Shown here in pieces: positions 25,325 through 34,232 of a DNA stretch of 64,000 nt (position 1 is its first letter; each line of letters starts with the position of its first letter). The stretch spans positions 124,001 through 188,000 of the forward strand of contig NZ_JAROCG010000002.1 in the NCBI RefSeq assembly GCF_030433645.1. The letters are read 5' to 3'. Both the position numbers and the translations under genes were made by a program. The notes under the pieces were generated by a model, which was given only the letters and a program-made list of their open reading frames with translations, was not told the DNA's origin and did not search any database. The stretch is from Arthrobacter burdickii (GTDB taxonomy: Bacteria > Actinomycetota > Actinomycetes > Actinomycetales > Micrococcaceae).

Positions 25325-26437
25325 ATGGGCTCCGTGATCCGATCCGCAGGCATGCGCGGCTTCCGCGACGTCGTCGAACAGTTCGGGGGCGACGCCCAAG
25401 CGCTCACGGCGCAGTACCGTGTGCCCGTCGAAGCCCTCGACAGCGACGACGTCCTGGTGTCCGACGTCGCCATGGCCAAGCTCCTCGAGGGTGCGGCGCG
25501 CGTCCTGCCCTGCCCGGACCTCGGCCTGCGCATCTCCGAGTACCAGGACATCGGGATCCTCGGCCCGCTCGCCGTCGCCGTGCAGAACTCGCCCACCGTC
25601 GGCGCTGCCCTGGAGTGCGCATCCCAGTTCCTCTTCCTCCACAGTCCGGTGCTGCGCTTCACGATCGTGTCCGACCCGGAAGGACGTCCCGGCGATGTCG
25701 GCCTCTGCTACGGGTCCTCCGAGGGCACGCCGCCGCGGCAGGCCACGGACGCCATCCTTGCCTTCTCGCATCGGATGATCCGCTTCCTGGTCGACGGACC
25801 CTACGCCCTCCATTCGGTGCACCTCTCGCACACGCCGAAAGCTCCTGCCGCCCGGTACGCCGAATTCTTCGGCGCCGAGGTGCGCTTCGATGCCCCCGCG
25901 TCCCTGCTGCGCGTGCCCCGCAGCCTCCTCGACCGTCCGCTCGCCGGGGTCGACGACACGCTGCGGGAGATCGCGCTCGACTACCTGCACAGCCACTTCC
26001 CGGAGCCGGGTCGGGTGGTCGCTCCGCAGGTCCGGAACGCCATCGACCGTATGCTCGGCACCTCGCCGCCCCGCATCGACTCCGCGGCCCGGCTGCTGGG
26101 GATGCACCCGCGGACGCTGCAGCGGCGGCTCGCCGCGGAGGGCACCGCGTTCGAGGCACTGCTCGACGACGTCCGCCGCGACTCCGCGTTCCGGTTGCTC
26201 ACACGCAGTGACCTGCCCCTGCAGCAGGTCGCGGGACTGGTGGGCCTGTCCGAGCAGTCGGCCCTCACGCGGTGCGTGCGCCGGTGGTTCGGGGCGACGC
26301 CCAGCGCGGTCCGTTCCGGAGCCGGCCCGTCGGTCCCGGCCGGGGCGGCGGATGCCGGCGCCTACACTGGCAAGCACCAGCGGGAGACCGGAAGAACGCA
26401 GGTCGGAAGGGGGAGCGGTGGGGATCACGAGCGCTGA
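25325..26437 (+). CDS. AraC-family regulator with arabinose-binding-type N-domain (VirS-like)
   Basis: A 370-residue transcription factor. Residues about 20-210 resemble the Arabinose_bd domain of the OruR/VirS type (LGLRISEYQDIGILGPLAVAV). The C-terminal 100 residues hold two helix-turn-helix units (IDSAARLLGMHPRTLQRRL and LPLQQVAGLVGLSEQSALTR, then WFGATPSAVR). It is divergent from the monooxygenase operon with only 70 bases between, as virS is from mymA. It therefore probably activates that operon. The start at 25325 has a weak ribosome site; an ATG 27 bases on is possible. Confidence 0.88.
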   Translation: MGSVIRSAGMRGFRDVVEQFGGDAQALTAQYRVPVEALDSDDVLVSDVAMAKLLEGAARVLPCPDLGLRISEYQDIGILGPLAVAVQNSPTVGAALECASQFLFLHSPVLRFTIVSDPEGRPGDVGLCYGSSEGTPPRQATDAILAFSHRMIRFLVDGPYALHSVHLSHTPKAPAARYAEFFGAEVRFDAPASLLRVPRSLLDRPLAGVDDTLREIALDYLHSHFPEPGRVVAPQVRNAIDRMLGTSPPRIDSAARLLGMHPRTLQRRLAAEGTAFEALLDDVRRDSAFRLLTRSDLPLQQVAGLVGLSEQSALTRCVRRWFGATPSAVRSGAGPSVPAGAADAGAYTGKHQRETGRTQVGRGSGGDHER

Positions 26438-27398
26438 CGTGGCGCGCGAGAGCGGTGTCTCGAGGACCACCGTCAGCTACGTCCTGACCGGCCGTGACGG
26501 CGTCCATATCTCGGAGGAGACCCGGCGCCGCGTGCGGGAGACCGCGGTCCGCCTCGGCTACGCGCCCTCGGCTGCCGCCCGTGCCCTGCGCACCGGGCGC
26601 AGCGACCTCGTGCTGTGCATCCTTCCTGACTGGCCGGTGGGCCCGGTGATCGAGACCCTGCTGGATGAACTCGCCGACGAACTCTCGGGCCGGGGGCTGT
26701 CCGTGCTCGTTCACCACGGGCGGGGACAGCGCTCCCTGACCGACCTGTGGCGTGCCGTGACGCCCCGCGCCGTGATCGGCTTCGCGCCCTTCGCCGAGGA
26801 GGACCTTCACGCCATGCGGCAGGCGGGCATCCAGGTGCTCGGAACCCGCGGCGAGGAGCACCAACCCGACCCGGCCCTGCCGTCCGAGACCCAGCTGGAG
26901 ATCGGCGCGCTGCAGGTCCGGCACCTCGCCGCACGGGGTCGGCGGCGTCTCGGCTACGCGTGGCCTGCCGATCCCCGGCTCGAGGTCTTCGCGCGCGACC
27001 GGCTCCTCGGTGTCCGGCGTGCCTGCGCAGCACTGGGCCTTCCGGACCCGGTGGTGCTGCCCGTCGCCCTCGATGCGCCGGCCGCCGCTACCTCGGTCCG
27101 CAGGTGGCGAGGGCAGGGGGTCGACGCCGTCGCGGCCTACAACGACGACGTGGCGCTCGCGGTCCTCGCGGGCCTCCGGGCAGAAGGGCTGTCCTGTCCC
27201 GAGGACTGCGGTGTGGTGGGTGTCGACGACATTCCGGCGGCGAGGCTTGCCGCGCCGCCGCTCACCACGGTGTCCCAGTCGATCGAACTGCAGGCCCGCT
27301 TCCTCGCGGCGCTCGTGCTGGCGGACCTCGACGGTTCGGCGGAGAAGCCCGGGCATCCAGGCCACGGGCTGCACCTGGTGGAGCGGGAGTCCGCCTGA
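26418..27398 (+). CDS. LacI-family transcriptional regulator
   Basis: A 326-residue repressor. The GTG start overlaps the AraC gene by 20 bases in another frame and follows GGAAGGGGG. Residues 3-50 are the LacI helix-turn-helix (SADVARESGVSRTTVSYVL) with the hinge helix PSAAARALRTG. The remainder is the periplasmic-binding-like sensor, ending VVGVDDIPAARLAAPPLTTV. No transport or catabolic operon lies beside it, so its target is unknown. Its effector core is shorter and more divergent than in sugar-sensing relatives. Confidence 0.9.
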   Translation: MGITSADVARESGVSRTTVSYVLTGRDGVHISEETRRRVRETAVRLGYAPSAAARALRTGRSDLVLCILPDWPVGPVIETLLDELADELSGRGLSVLVHHGRGQRSLTDLWRAVTPRAVIGFAPFAEEDLHAMRQAGIQVLGTRGEEHQPDPALPSETQLEIGALQVRHLAARGRRRLGYAWPADPRLEVFARDRLLGVRRACAALGLPDPVVLPVALDAPAAATSVRRWRGQGVDAVAAYNDDVALAVLAGLRAEGLSCPEDCGVVGVDDIPAARLAAPPLTTVSQSIELQARFLAALVLADLDGSAEKPGHPGHGLHLVERESA

Positions 27399-27541
27399 CG
27401 GTCGGTAGCGTCGCTGGCGTGCATCGACGACTCAACGGGGCGCGGCGGGGGATGCACTCAGCCGGCCAACCCGACCCGGGTGTACCGCCATAGGTTGGGA
27501 CCCGGTCGCGGCGGTCCCGGCGCGAGGAAGGGCGGGACGCA

Positions 27542-27572
27542 GGAAGGGCCGGAGCAATGCTCCGGCCCTTCC
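27542..27572. terminator. Strong bidirectional hairpin terminator
   Basis: GGAAGGGCCGGAGCA (27542-27556) pairs perfectly over 15 bases with TGCTCCGGCCCTTCC (27558-27572) around a single A. It lies between the LacI gene and the convergent beta-helix gene and can serve both. Confidence 0.8.
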
Positions 27573-27622
27573 CATCACTGCGATGTCGTAGCGCCTGACC
27601 CAGCGCCCGCCGTAACCCTGCG

Positions 27623-29518
27623 TTACGGGTAGCGCACCAGGTAGCTCGGCGTCCCCGTGTTCGCGTTGCTCACGGGAGCACCGGCGTCATTCACCACGTG
27701 GTCGATCGTGCCCGCACCGAGGTTCACGGTCAGCACGTGGTTGAGGACGACGCCCGGGGTCTCCGGCACCTCGAAGCCGTGCGAGGCATGGATGGTCGGG
27801 TCCACGTTGGTGAAGATGTACGAACCGCCGCCCCACAGGGTGTGGTGCTTCACGTCGTCGGCCACCTTGTAACCGGCCCAGCCGAGGACGCCGTCGTGCT
27901 GCCAGGCGGCCTGGTTCGGCGGATCGTAGGGGAGCTCGTTCTGGAAGAAGACCGTGCGGCCGTTCTCGCCGTTCCAGATCACGTTGTACTCCTGGTAGTG
28001 CTCCACAAAGAGGCCGGTGGCGGTGACGTTGTCGCCGTTCACGATCACACCGTTGCGCCCGGTGCTGACGTCCCAGCCGAAGGAACCCGCGATGCCGTGG
28101 TCGGCGCGCCATACCCAGGTGTGGTCGATCAGGACGTTGTCGCTGTTGACCTCGAGGCTGACGTCGGCCTTGCCCACGTGGGGGCCGCCGATCCGGAAGT
28201 AGACGTCGCTCAGCGTCGTCGGGTTCTGCGGGTCGCTGTGCGGAGCGCCGTTGTTGCCGTTCCTCGTGCCCACCTGCAGCAGGACGGGCGAGTTGACGGT
28301 GCCGCCGTCGATCGTCACACCGGCGATGACGACGCCGGGCACGTCCGCGACGCGCAGCGGGGTGGCGCCGTCCACGGCGGTGAGGGTCGCGTGGCCCAGG
28401 CCGAGGACCACGGTGTCCGCCCGCTTGACCGCGATGGTCTGCGCGATGTCGTAGACGCCGGGGGTGAGGAGGAGGTGCTTGCCGCGGGCGAGCGCGGTGT
28501 TGATGGCCTGCACGGAGTCACCGGGGCGTGCCACGAAGAACTCGGACAGCGGGATGGTGCGCCCCGCGGTCGTGCCGTCGCCCCAGGAGATGCCGCGCGA
28601 GTTCGATTGCGCGGCGGGCACACGGACGCCGTAGGCGCCCGAGGGATCCGCGACCAGGTATGGCTTCTCGCGGCTCACCGGGGTCTGGTTGAGTGTCGTG
28701 TACGGCGGGTCGGGGAACGTGCCGTCCGCGGGGGCGCCCTCCGTGCCGGAGAAGACGGCGTTCCAGACACCGTTGGACCAGCTGCCGATCTCACTGTTGC
28801 GGGTGAACCACTGCTGCTGGGAGCCGTTGACGATCGTGCCGGCTCTCGAGTCGGCCAGGTAGCCGCCACTCGCGAACTGGGGCCCGGCGGTGCAGTAGTC
28901 CATGAGCGAGAGGGTGCCGCCCGTGACGTTGACGCGTCGGAGGGACACAGCCTGGGAGACTGCCCAGAAGTTGGCCGTGGCCCGGCAGCCGTCCTGGCCC
29001 GCACCGTTGACCTTCAGCGTCAGGTTGGACAGCGTCCGCCAGAAGTTGTTGAGCGCGATGCAGTTGGTCGTGCCGTTGTCGTCGAGGCAGCGGTTGTAGA
29101 CCTCGATCTTGCCGTTGATGGTGACGTCCGAAGGCGATGCACCCAGTCCGGCGACCTCGGTGTAGTAGCCCACCCGGAACTGCAGGGGCTGGGCGTCGGT
29201 GCCGTAGGTGCCGGGCAGGAACAGGAGGGCCTCCCGTTCGGTGCCCATCTCGTTGTCGATCTGCCGCGCATTGACGGCGTCGACCGTCGCCTGGATCTCG
29301 CTCACGGGCATGCTCGGGTCGAAGACGGTCACATTCGGCCCGAAGTCCGGCGTCGGAGCCGGGGTCGGGGGCGCCTTCTGGGCGACCGGCGTCGTGCCTG
29401 CGGGGTCCAGGGGTGCTGCGATGGCCGATGCTCCCGTGCCGGCAGCCAGGAGCAGGGTCACTCCGAGCGCCGCTGCCAGGCGTGTGCGCCCGGTCCTGGG
29501 AGGGTGGGGGATTGTCAT
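27623..29518 (-). CDS. Secreted right-handed beta-helix protein (candidate GH55-like glucanase)
   Basis: A 631-residue exported protein. An Arg-containing N-terminus, hydrophobic core and Ala-rich cleavage region near residue 33 form the signal peptide; a Pro-rich linker follows (about 40-60). The body has two beta-helix halves: FLPGTYG at about 100, and LLLTPGVYDIAQTIAVK near 345 leading to repeated short strands (VVIAGVTIDGGTV, VLIDHTWVWRADHGI). Bipartite pectate-lyase-3 folds of this kind are seen in GH55 exo-beta-1,3-glucanases, and relatives are often misnamed as adenylyl cyclase. The enzymatic assignment is inference; the secreted beta-helix is well supported. Confidence 0.75.
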   Translation of the reverse strand: MTIPHPPRTGRTRLAAALGVTLLLAAGTGASAIAAPLDPAGTTPVAQKAPPTPAPTPDFGPNVTVFDPSMPVSEIQATVDAVNARQIDNEMGTEREALLFLPGTYGTDAQPLQFRVGYYTEVAGLGASPSDVTINGKIEVYNRCLDDNGTTNCIALNNFWRTLSNLTLKVNGAGQDGCRATANFWAVSQAVSLRRVNVTGGTLSLMDYCTAGPQFASGGYLADSRAGTIVNGSQQQWFTRNSEIGSWSNGVWNAVFSGTEGAPADGTFPDPPYTTLNQTPVSREKPYLVADPSGAYGVRVPAAQSNSRGISWGDGTTAGRTIPLSEFFVARPGDSVQAINTALARGKHLLLTPGVYDIAQTIAVKRADTVVLGLGHATLTAVDGATPLRVADVPGVVIAGVTIDGGTVNSPVLLQVGTRNGNNGAPHSDPQNPTTLSDVYFRIGGPHVGKADVSLEVNSDNVLIDHTWVWRADHGIAGSFGWDVSTGRNGVIVNGDNVTATGLFVEHYQEYNVIWNGENGRTVFFQNELPYDPPNQAAWQHDGVLGWAGYKVADDVKHHTLWGGGSYIFTNVDPTIHASHGFEVPETPGVVLNHVLTVNLGAGTIDHVVNDAGAPVSNANTGTPSYLVRYP

Positions 29519-29735
29519 GCGTAACGGTTCCTCTCCGTCGAGGTGGTCCTGCCGTTGGCGGCCCGGAAGTAGTGAATCGTGTCACTAGGGCCGTTCTGGA
29601 ATTACATCCCCGGTCCGGAGCGAAGTCAAGATGGGCGCCGGCCATTGAAGGGATGCAGCACGGATGCTAAAGCTTGGGGGAGTGTTGCCGGCCCCGGTCG
29701 GTAACCGCGGCCCGTACCCGACCCGAGGAGATCCC

Positions 29736-30050
29736 ATGGCAACGCCCGACGACGAAGAGCGCACCCTCAGCGAGTGGAGCCGCACCCTGGCCCAGGCCCT
29801 GCAGATCCTCGACCTCGAAGTGGACCACCCGAGGATCGTCGAGCTGGCGGAGCGATCCTCCTCCCTCGTGTCCCCGCACGCCGGGGCGATCAGCGCCTTC
29901 CTGGTCGGCTACGCCGCGGGCACCGTGACGACCGATGGCCGGGAGGAGACGAGTGCCGCCGTCGAGAAGGCCGCGAACACCGTGACGACCATCATCGCGA
30001 AGGACGAGGAGACGCAGCACGAGAAGGGCTGGACGGGGTCGGCGCAGTAG
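29736..30050 (+). CDS. DUF6457-type small protein
   Basis: A 104-residue cytoplasmic protein, mostly helical and acidic. The ATG at 29736 has GAGGAGAT before it, which decides it over a longer frame. It opens with a Trp-containing helix (LSEWSRTLAQALQI) and has the segment PHAGAISAFLVGYAAG typical of DUF6457. In actinobacteria this domain often sits next to, or is fused with, molybdenum-cofactor proteins, and here a molybdopterin oxidoreductase lies about 1.4 kb away. A role in Mo enzyme maturation is inference. Confidence 0.75.
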   Translation: MATPDDEERTLSEWSRTLAQALQILDLEVDHPRIVELAERSSSLVSPHAGAISAFLVGYAAGTVTTDGREETSAAVEKAANTVTTIIAKDEETQHEKGWTGSAQ

Positions 30051-30056
30051 CTGCCG

Positions 30057-31361
30057 TCAGGCCGCTGCAGCGGTCCGGGTCCGCACTCCCGCCAGCCGTG
30101 TGAGCGTCCACACCAGCACGACGGCGACGGGCACGGCAGCGCCCAGGCTCAGCCCGGAGTAGCCCAGCAGCACCAGGGACGGGCCCGCGAGGGCCCCTCC
30201 CAGGGCGCCTGCCAGGTTCATGACGAGGTCCGACGAGCCCTGGACCGGCGCGCGCTCGGCGACGTCGACGGCGCCGGCCAGCAGGGCCGACGCCGAGACG
30301 ACGCACGCGGACCAGCCGAGTCCGAGCAGGATCAGGCTCGCCGTCACCCACTCCTCCGACCCGGCGCCCCGCCAGGCGGTCAGGAGTGCCGCGAGCAGGA
30401 GTAGCTGCCCGCACAGGATGCCCTGCGTCTTCCCGAAGCGGTCCGCGATCCAGCCGAAGACGGGTGAGAGCGCGTACATCCCTGCCACATGCAGGCTGAT
30501 GGTCAGTCCCACGATCGTCAGTCCCGCCCCGTGGTCGTGCAGGTGCACCGGGGTCATGGACATGACGGACACCATGGCGGCATGGCCCACCGCGATGCTG
30601 ACGACAGCGAAACGCGCAGCAGGATTGCGGGCGAGGATGGCCAGTCCGCGCCGCCTCTCCGGCCGGCTCCCCGCCGGGCGGTCCGCTGCCTCGCGCTGCA
30701 GGGCGGTCAGGAGGGGGTCGGGGCGCAGCCCCAGCGAGTAGACCGCCGCAGCGGCGGCCTGCGCCGCCGCGGAGAACACGAAGCCTCCGCTGAGTGGGGG
30801 GATGCCGAGCACCCCCGCCAGGACCTGGCCGGGTTCGAAGAGGTTGGGGCCGAGAACCGCGCCGATGGTGGTGGACCAGACCACGACCGCGAGGCTGCGC
30901 CCGCGCGTGGCGTCGTCGGCGAGGTCCGTGGCGGCGAACCGTGCCTGCAGGCTTGTCGCCGACCCGGCGCCGAGAAGAACCAGTGCCACCAGCAGGAGCG
31001 GGAACAGCGAGAGCGAGGCTGCCGTGATGGCGAGCAGCGCACCGCAGCCGGCGACGACGGCGCCGGTTGCGAGACCTGTGCGGCGCCCCTTGCGCTGGGC
31101 GAGGGACGCGAGCGGAACGGCGGCCGCGGCGGCACCGAGCGTGGACATGGTCGCGGCCATGCCGGACCAGGCGCTCGAGCCCGACGTCTCGGCGGCGAGC
31201 AGCGCCCCGAGGGACAGGGTCGCCCCGGCTCCGACGCCGCCCAGGATCTGGGCGACGACGAGGACGCGGATGACCCGGCGCTGCTGGTCCCGCGGGTCGT
31301 GCTCCCGGCCCCGCTGCTGGTCCTGCTGCTGGTCCGGCTGATCGTCCTGCCGCCGATTCAT
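30057..31361 (-). CDS. Major facilitator superfamily transporter
   Basis: A 434-residue membrane protein with about 12 hydrophobic helices. The first 30 residues are an unusual polar tail rich in Gln, Asp and Arg. Segment LAQRKGRRTGLATG is the loop 2-3 motif A of MFS exporters, and a second-half copy is GWIADRFGKTQG. The substrate is unknown; drug or metabolite efflux is usual for this branch. It ends 6 bases from the convergent DUF6457 gene. It follows the Mo oxidoreductase in the same direction, with hairpins between. Confidence 0.88.
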   Translation of the reverse strand: MNRRQDDQPDQQQDQQRGREHDPRDQQRRVIRVLVVAQILGGVGAGATLSLGALLAAETSGSSAWSGMAATMSTLGAAAAAVPLASLAQRKGRRTGLATGAVVAGCGALLAITAASLSLFPLLLVALVLLGAGSATSLQARFAATDLADDATRGRSLAVVVWSTTIGAVLGPNLFEPGQVLAGVLGIPPLSGGFVFSAAAQAAAAAVYSLGLRPDPLLTALQREAADRPAGSRPERRRGLAILARNPAARFAVVSIAVGHAAMVSVMSMTPVHLHDHGAGLTIVGLTISLHVAGMYALSPVFGWIADRFGKTQGILCGQLLLLAALLTAWRGAGSEEWVTASLILLGLGWSACVVSASALLAGAVDVAERAPVQGSSDLVMNLAGALGGALAGPSLVLLGYSGLSLGAAVPVAVVLVWTLTRLAGVRTRTAAAA

Positions 31362-31425
31362 CGGCCCGCCCCTCGTGGTTGCTGGAACGGGAGCAGTCTA
31401 GCGGCGCGGTGGTGCCGCCGCGCCG

Positions 31426-31449
31426 GGCGGCCGGTCCGCTCCGGCCGCC
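31426..31449 (-). terminator. GC-rich hairpin after the molybdopterin oxidoreductase gene
   Basis: GGCGGCCGG (31426-31434) pairs perfectly with CCGGCCGCC (31441-31449) around 6 bases. A second hairpin, GGCGCGG (31403-31409) with CCGCGCC (31418-31424), follows it on the leftward transcript. Together they probably end that gene before the MFS gene. Confidence 0.55.
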
Positions 31450-31479
31450 GGGGTGCGTGGTGGGGTCGTCCGGGACCGG

Positions 31480-33897
31480 TTAGGCGTTGGCGGCCTCCGC
31501 GTTCTTCACCGGTGTCGCGTCGGCGGCGACGGGGAAGCCGTCCGCCTCGGCGTCGGGCTCCTGTGCGGTCGCTGCGGCGTCGTATTCGGAGGGCGGGGTG
31601 TGGGTGCTCGGCTCGAAGCGCACGATGATCTGCTTCGACGTCGGCGTGTTGCTGCCCTGCGCCACCTCGTCGAGGGGCACCAGCACGTTGGCTTCGGGAT
31701 AGTACGAGGCGGCACACCCCCGCGCCGTCGGGTACGAGACGACGCGGTAGGCGCGGAGGACGCGCTGCACGCCGTCGTCGTACACGCCGTGGATGTCGAC
31801 GTTCTGGCCGTCCTTCAGGCCCAGTTCGGCGATGTCCTCCGGGTTGATGAACACCACGTGCCGGCCCTTCTTGATGCCCCGGTAGCGGTCGTTGTTGCTG
31901 TAGATGGTGGTGTTCCACTGGTCGTGGGCGCGCAGCGACTGCAGGATCAGGGTGCCCTCGGGTCGCTCGAGGTACTCGAGGTCGTTCACGGTGAGGACGG
32001 CCTTGCCCGTCGGCGTGTTGAAGGTACGCGAATCGCGCGGCCCGTTCGCCAGGATGAAGCCGCCCTCCTGCCGGATCTTCCGGTTGTAATCCTCGCAGCC
32101 CTCGACCACGTGCGAGATGTGTTCGCGGATGAGGTCGTAGTCCTTCTCGAAGCCCTCCCAGTCCGCATCGATCTTCCCGTCGATCGAGGCACGGGCGAGG
32201 CGGCTGATGATCGCCGGTTCGGAGAGCAGGTTCTCGGAGACGGGCTCGACGCTGCCCCAGGAGGGGTGCACCGCGCACACGGTGTCCTCGACCGAGACGA
32301 ACTGGACGCCGGTCTCCTGGCGGTCGATCTCGGTGCGGCCCTTGCACGGCAGGATCAGGGCCTCCTTGCCCGTCACGAGGTGCGAGCGGTTGAGCTTGAT
32401 CGAGATCTGCACCGTCATGTCCGTGTTCTCGAACGCCTTCTCGGCCACCTGCGTGTCCGAGATGGCCGCGACCAGGTTGCCGCCGAGGGCGACGAGGACC
32501 TTGACCTCCCCGTCGCGCATGCGCTTGATGCTCTCGACGGCGTCCGCACCGTGCTCGCGCGGGGGTTCGAAGCCGAACTCCTTGCCGAGGGCGTCCATGA
32601 ACGTGGGCGGCATCTGCTCCCAGATGCCCATGGTCCGGTCACCCTGGACGTTGCTGTGGCCGCGGATGGGGGAGGCGCCGGCGCCCGGCTTGCCGATGTT
32701 GCCGCGCAGGAGCAGGAGGTTGATCATCTCCTTGATCGTCGCGACGCCCTTCTTCTGCTGGGTGATGCCCATCGCCCAGGTGATGATGACCTTGTCGGCG
32801 GCGAGGTAGCGGGCGGCGAGTTCGTCGATCTCCTCCATGCGCAGGCCCGTGGCTTCGAGCACCGTGGCGTCATCGAGCTTCAGCAGGTACTCGCGCAGCT
32901 CGTCCAGGCCCTCGCAGTGCTCTTCGAGGAAGGCGTGGTCGAGCACTGTGCCGGGGTTCTTCGCCTCGGCCTCGAAGACGCGCTTGGACACCGCCTGCAG
33001 GAGCGCCATGTCCCCGCCCAGCCGGATCTGGAGGAACTGGTCCGCGATCTCGGTGCCCTTGCCGATGACGCCCCGGACCAGCTGCGGGTTCTTGTAGCGC
33101 TTGAGGGAGGCCTCGGGAAGGGGGTTGACCGCGACGATCTGCCCGCCGTTGCGCTTGCAGGCCTCGAGTTCGGTCAGCATGCGCGGGTGGTTGGTCCCGG
33201 GATTCTGGCCCATGACCATGATGAGGTCGGCGTTCTGGTAGTCGTCGAACGTGACGGTTGCCTTGCCGATGCCGATGGTCTGGCCCATGGCCCAGCCGGA
33301 GGACTCGTGGCACATGTTGGAGCAGTCGGGCAGGTTGTTGGTGCCGAAGCCGCGCGCGAACAACTGGTAGAGGAACGCTGCCTCGTTCGACGTGCGGCCG
33401 CTGGTGTAGAAGGCGGCCTCGTCCGGCGAGTCGAGGCTCTTGAGCTTGTTCCCGACGATCTCGAAGGCCTCGTCCCAACTGACGGGCCGGTAGTGGTCCT
33501 CGCCGGCAGGCTTGTACACGGGCTCCACGATGCGCCCCTGCATGCCCAGCCAGTAGTCGGAGTGGGAGCGCAGGTCACTGATCGAGTTCTCGGCCCAGAA
33601 GTCGGAGGAGATGACCACAGGAGCGGCTTCCCAGGTCACGGCCTTGGCGCCGTTCTCGCAGAACTCGAACGTCTTGCGCTTGTGGGGGTCCGGCCACGCG
33701 CAGCTGGGGCAGTCGAAGCCGTCCTTGTGGTTCATCTTGAGGACGGTCTTCAGCGTGCGCTCCACCCCCATGTGCTCGAGGGCCGGCTTCATGGAGTAGT
33801 ACACGCCGGGAAGGCCGGCCGCCCACTCCTTCGGCCGTTTCTCGACCTTGAGGTCCTTCTCGTCGACTTCCTCTACGCGGGGTTCCTTGCGCGTCAT
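31480..33897 (-). CDS. FdhF/YdeP-family molybdopterin oxidoreductase
   Basis: An 805-residue Mo-bis-pterin oxidoreductase of the YdeP branch of formate-dehydrogenase-like enzymes. The ATG at 33897 has GAAGAGGA at 7 bases; an in-frame extension of 49 residues is rejected. Near residue 60, CPSC and a later Cys (FEFCENG) are the probable iron-sulfur ligands. FYTSGRTSNEAAFLYQL and NMCHESSG, with Cys at the Mo-ligand position (not selenocysteine), are diagnostic. The C-terminal 120 residues are the pterin-binding barrel (VFINPEDIAELGLKDGQ), followed by an acidic tail. No signal peptide, so cytoplasmic. The substrate is uncertain. Confidence 0.92.
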   Translation of the reverse strand: MTRKEPRVEEVDEKDLKVEKRPKEWAAGLPGVYYSMKPALEHMGVERTLKTVLKMNHKDGFDCPSCAWPDPHKRKTFEFCENGAKAVTWEAAPVVISSDFWAENSISDLRSHSDYWLGMQGRIVEPVYKPAGEDHYRPVSWDEAFEIVGNKLKSLDSPDEAAFYTSGRTSNEAAFLYQLFARGFGTNNLPDCSNMCHESSGWAMGQTIGIGKATVTFDDYQNADLIMVMGQNPGTNHPRMLTELEACKRNGGQIVAVNPLPEASLKRYKNPQLVRGVIGKGTEIADQFLQIRLGGDMALLQAVSKRVFEAEAKNPGTVLDHAFLEEHCEGLDELREYLLKLDDATVLEATGLRMEEIDELAARYLAADKVIITWAMGITQQKKGVATIKEMINLLLLRGNIGKPGAGASPIRGHSNVQGDRTMGIWEQMPPTFMDALGKEFGFEPPREHGADAVESIKRMRDGEVKVLVALGGNLVAAISDTQVAEKAFENTDMTVQISIKLNRSHLVTGKEALILPCKGRTEIDRQETGVQFVSVEDTVCAVHPSWGSVEPVSENLLSEPAIISRLARASIDGKIDADWEGFEKDYDLIREHISHVVEGCEDYNRKIRQEGGFILANGPRDSRTFNTPTGKAVLTVNDLEYLERPEGTLILQSLRAHDQWNTTIYSNNDRYRGIKKGRHVVFINPEDIAELGLKDGQNVDIHGVYDDGVQRVLRAYRVVSYPTARGCAASYYPEANVLVPLDEVAQGSNTPTSKQIIVRFEPSTHTPPSEYDAAATAQEPDAEADGFPVAADATPVKNAEAANA

Positions 33898-34160
33898 GGC
33901 GAACGTCCTCTTCCGTGGCCCGGGGGTGGGCACTTCCCGACAGGTGATCCAACTGCCCTTGTGTATCAGGCCTAACAGGGCGGCGCCCGGAACCGCAAGC
34001 CTTCCGGGCCGTGTCCCCGCATTCTTGACGCGAAGCGGGACCACGAGGCGCCGGGTGGAGCCCTGATCGGGGCACAGTATGAAGCCGTCGACGGCGTGTC
34101 GTCCATGAAAAGGGCAGGCCGCGGCGCCTGTTGAGCCCCCCGGTGCGGACGGTGTTTTAT

Positions 34161-34193
34161 TTAGTTGACCTAACGAAACGGCAGGCGTACAGT
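34161..34193 (+). promoter_or_regulatory. Promoter and MarR operator candidate
   Basis: TTGACC (34165-34170), a 17-base spacer and TACAGT (34188-34193) form a good promoter for the MarR/efflux pair. TTAGTTGACCTAA (34161-34173), a 13-bp imperfect palindrome with outer arms TTAG and CTAA, overlaps the -35 box, the usual place for MarR autorepression. Confidence 0.55.
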
Positions 34194-34232
34194 TACTTAG
34201 AGCAACGAAGTAAATGAGGCCGGGAGTCCTGA

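Noticed and set aside
27698-29524. Open frame of 608 codons antisense to the beta-helix protein
   Set aside because: Low-complexity Val/Asp/Gly/Arg translation with no domain; the secreted protein on the other strand has a signal peptide and a coherent fold.
31480-33897. Selenocysteine in the formate-dehydrogenase-like enzyme
   Set aside because: The Mo-ligand position is an ordinary Cys in NMCHESSG, and there is no in-frame TGA.
31453-33975. Open frame of 840 codons on the forward strand across the molybdopterin oxidoreductase
   Set aside because: It is the antisense shadow of a clearly conserved gene; its product is a Val/Leu/Asp/His-rich string with no domain, as expected in high-GC DNA.
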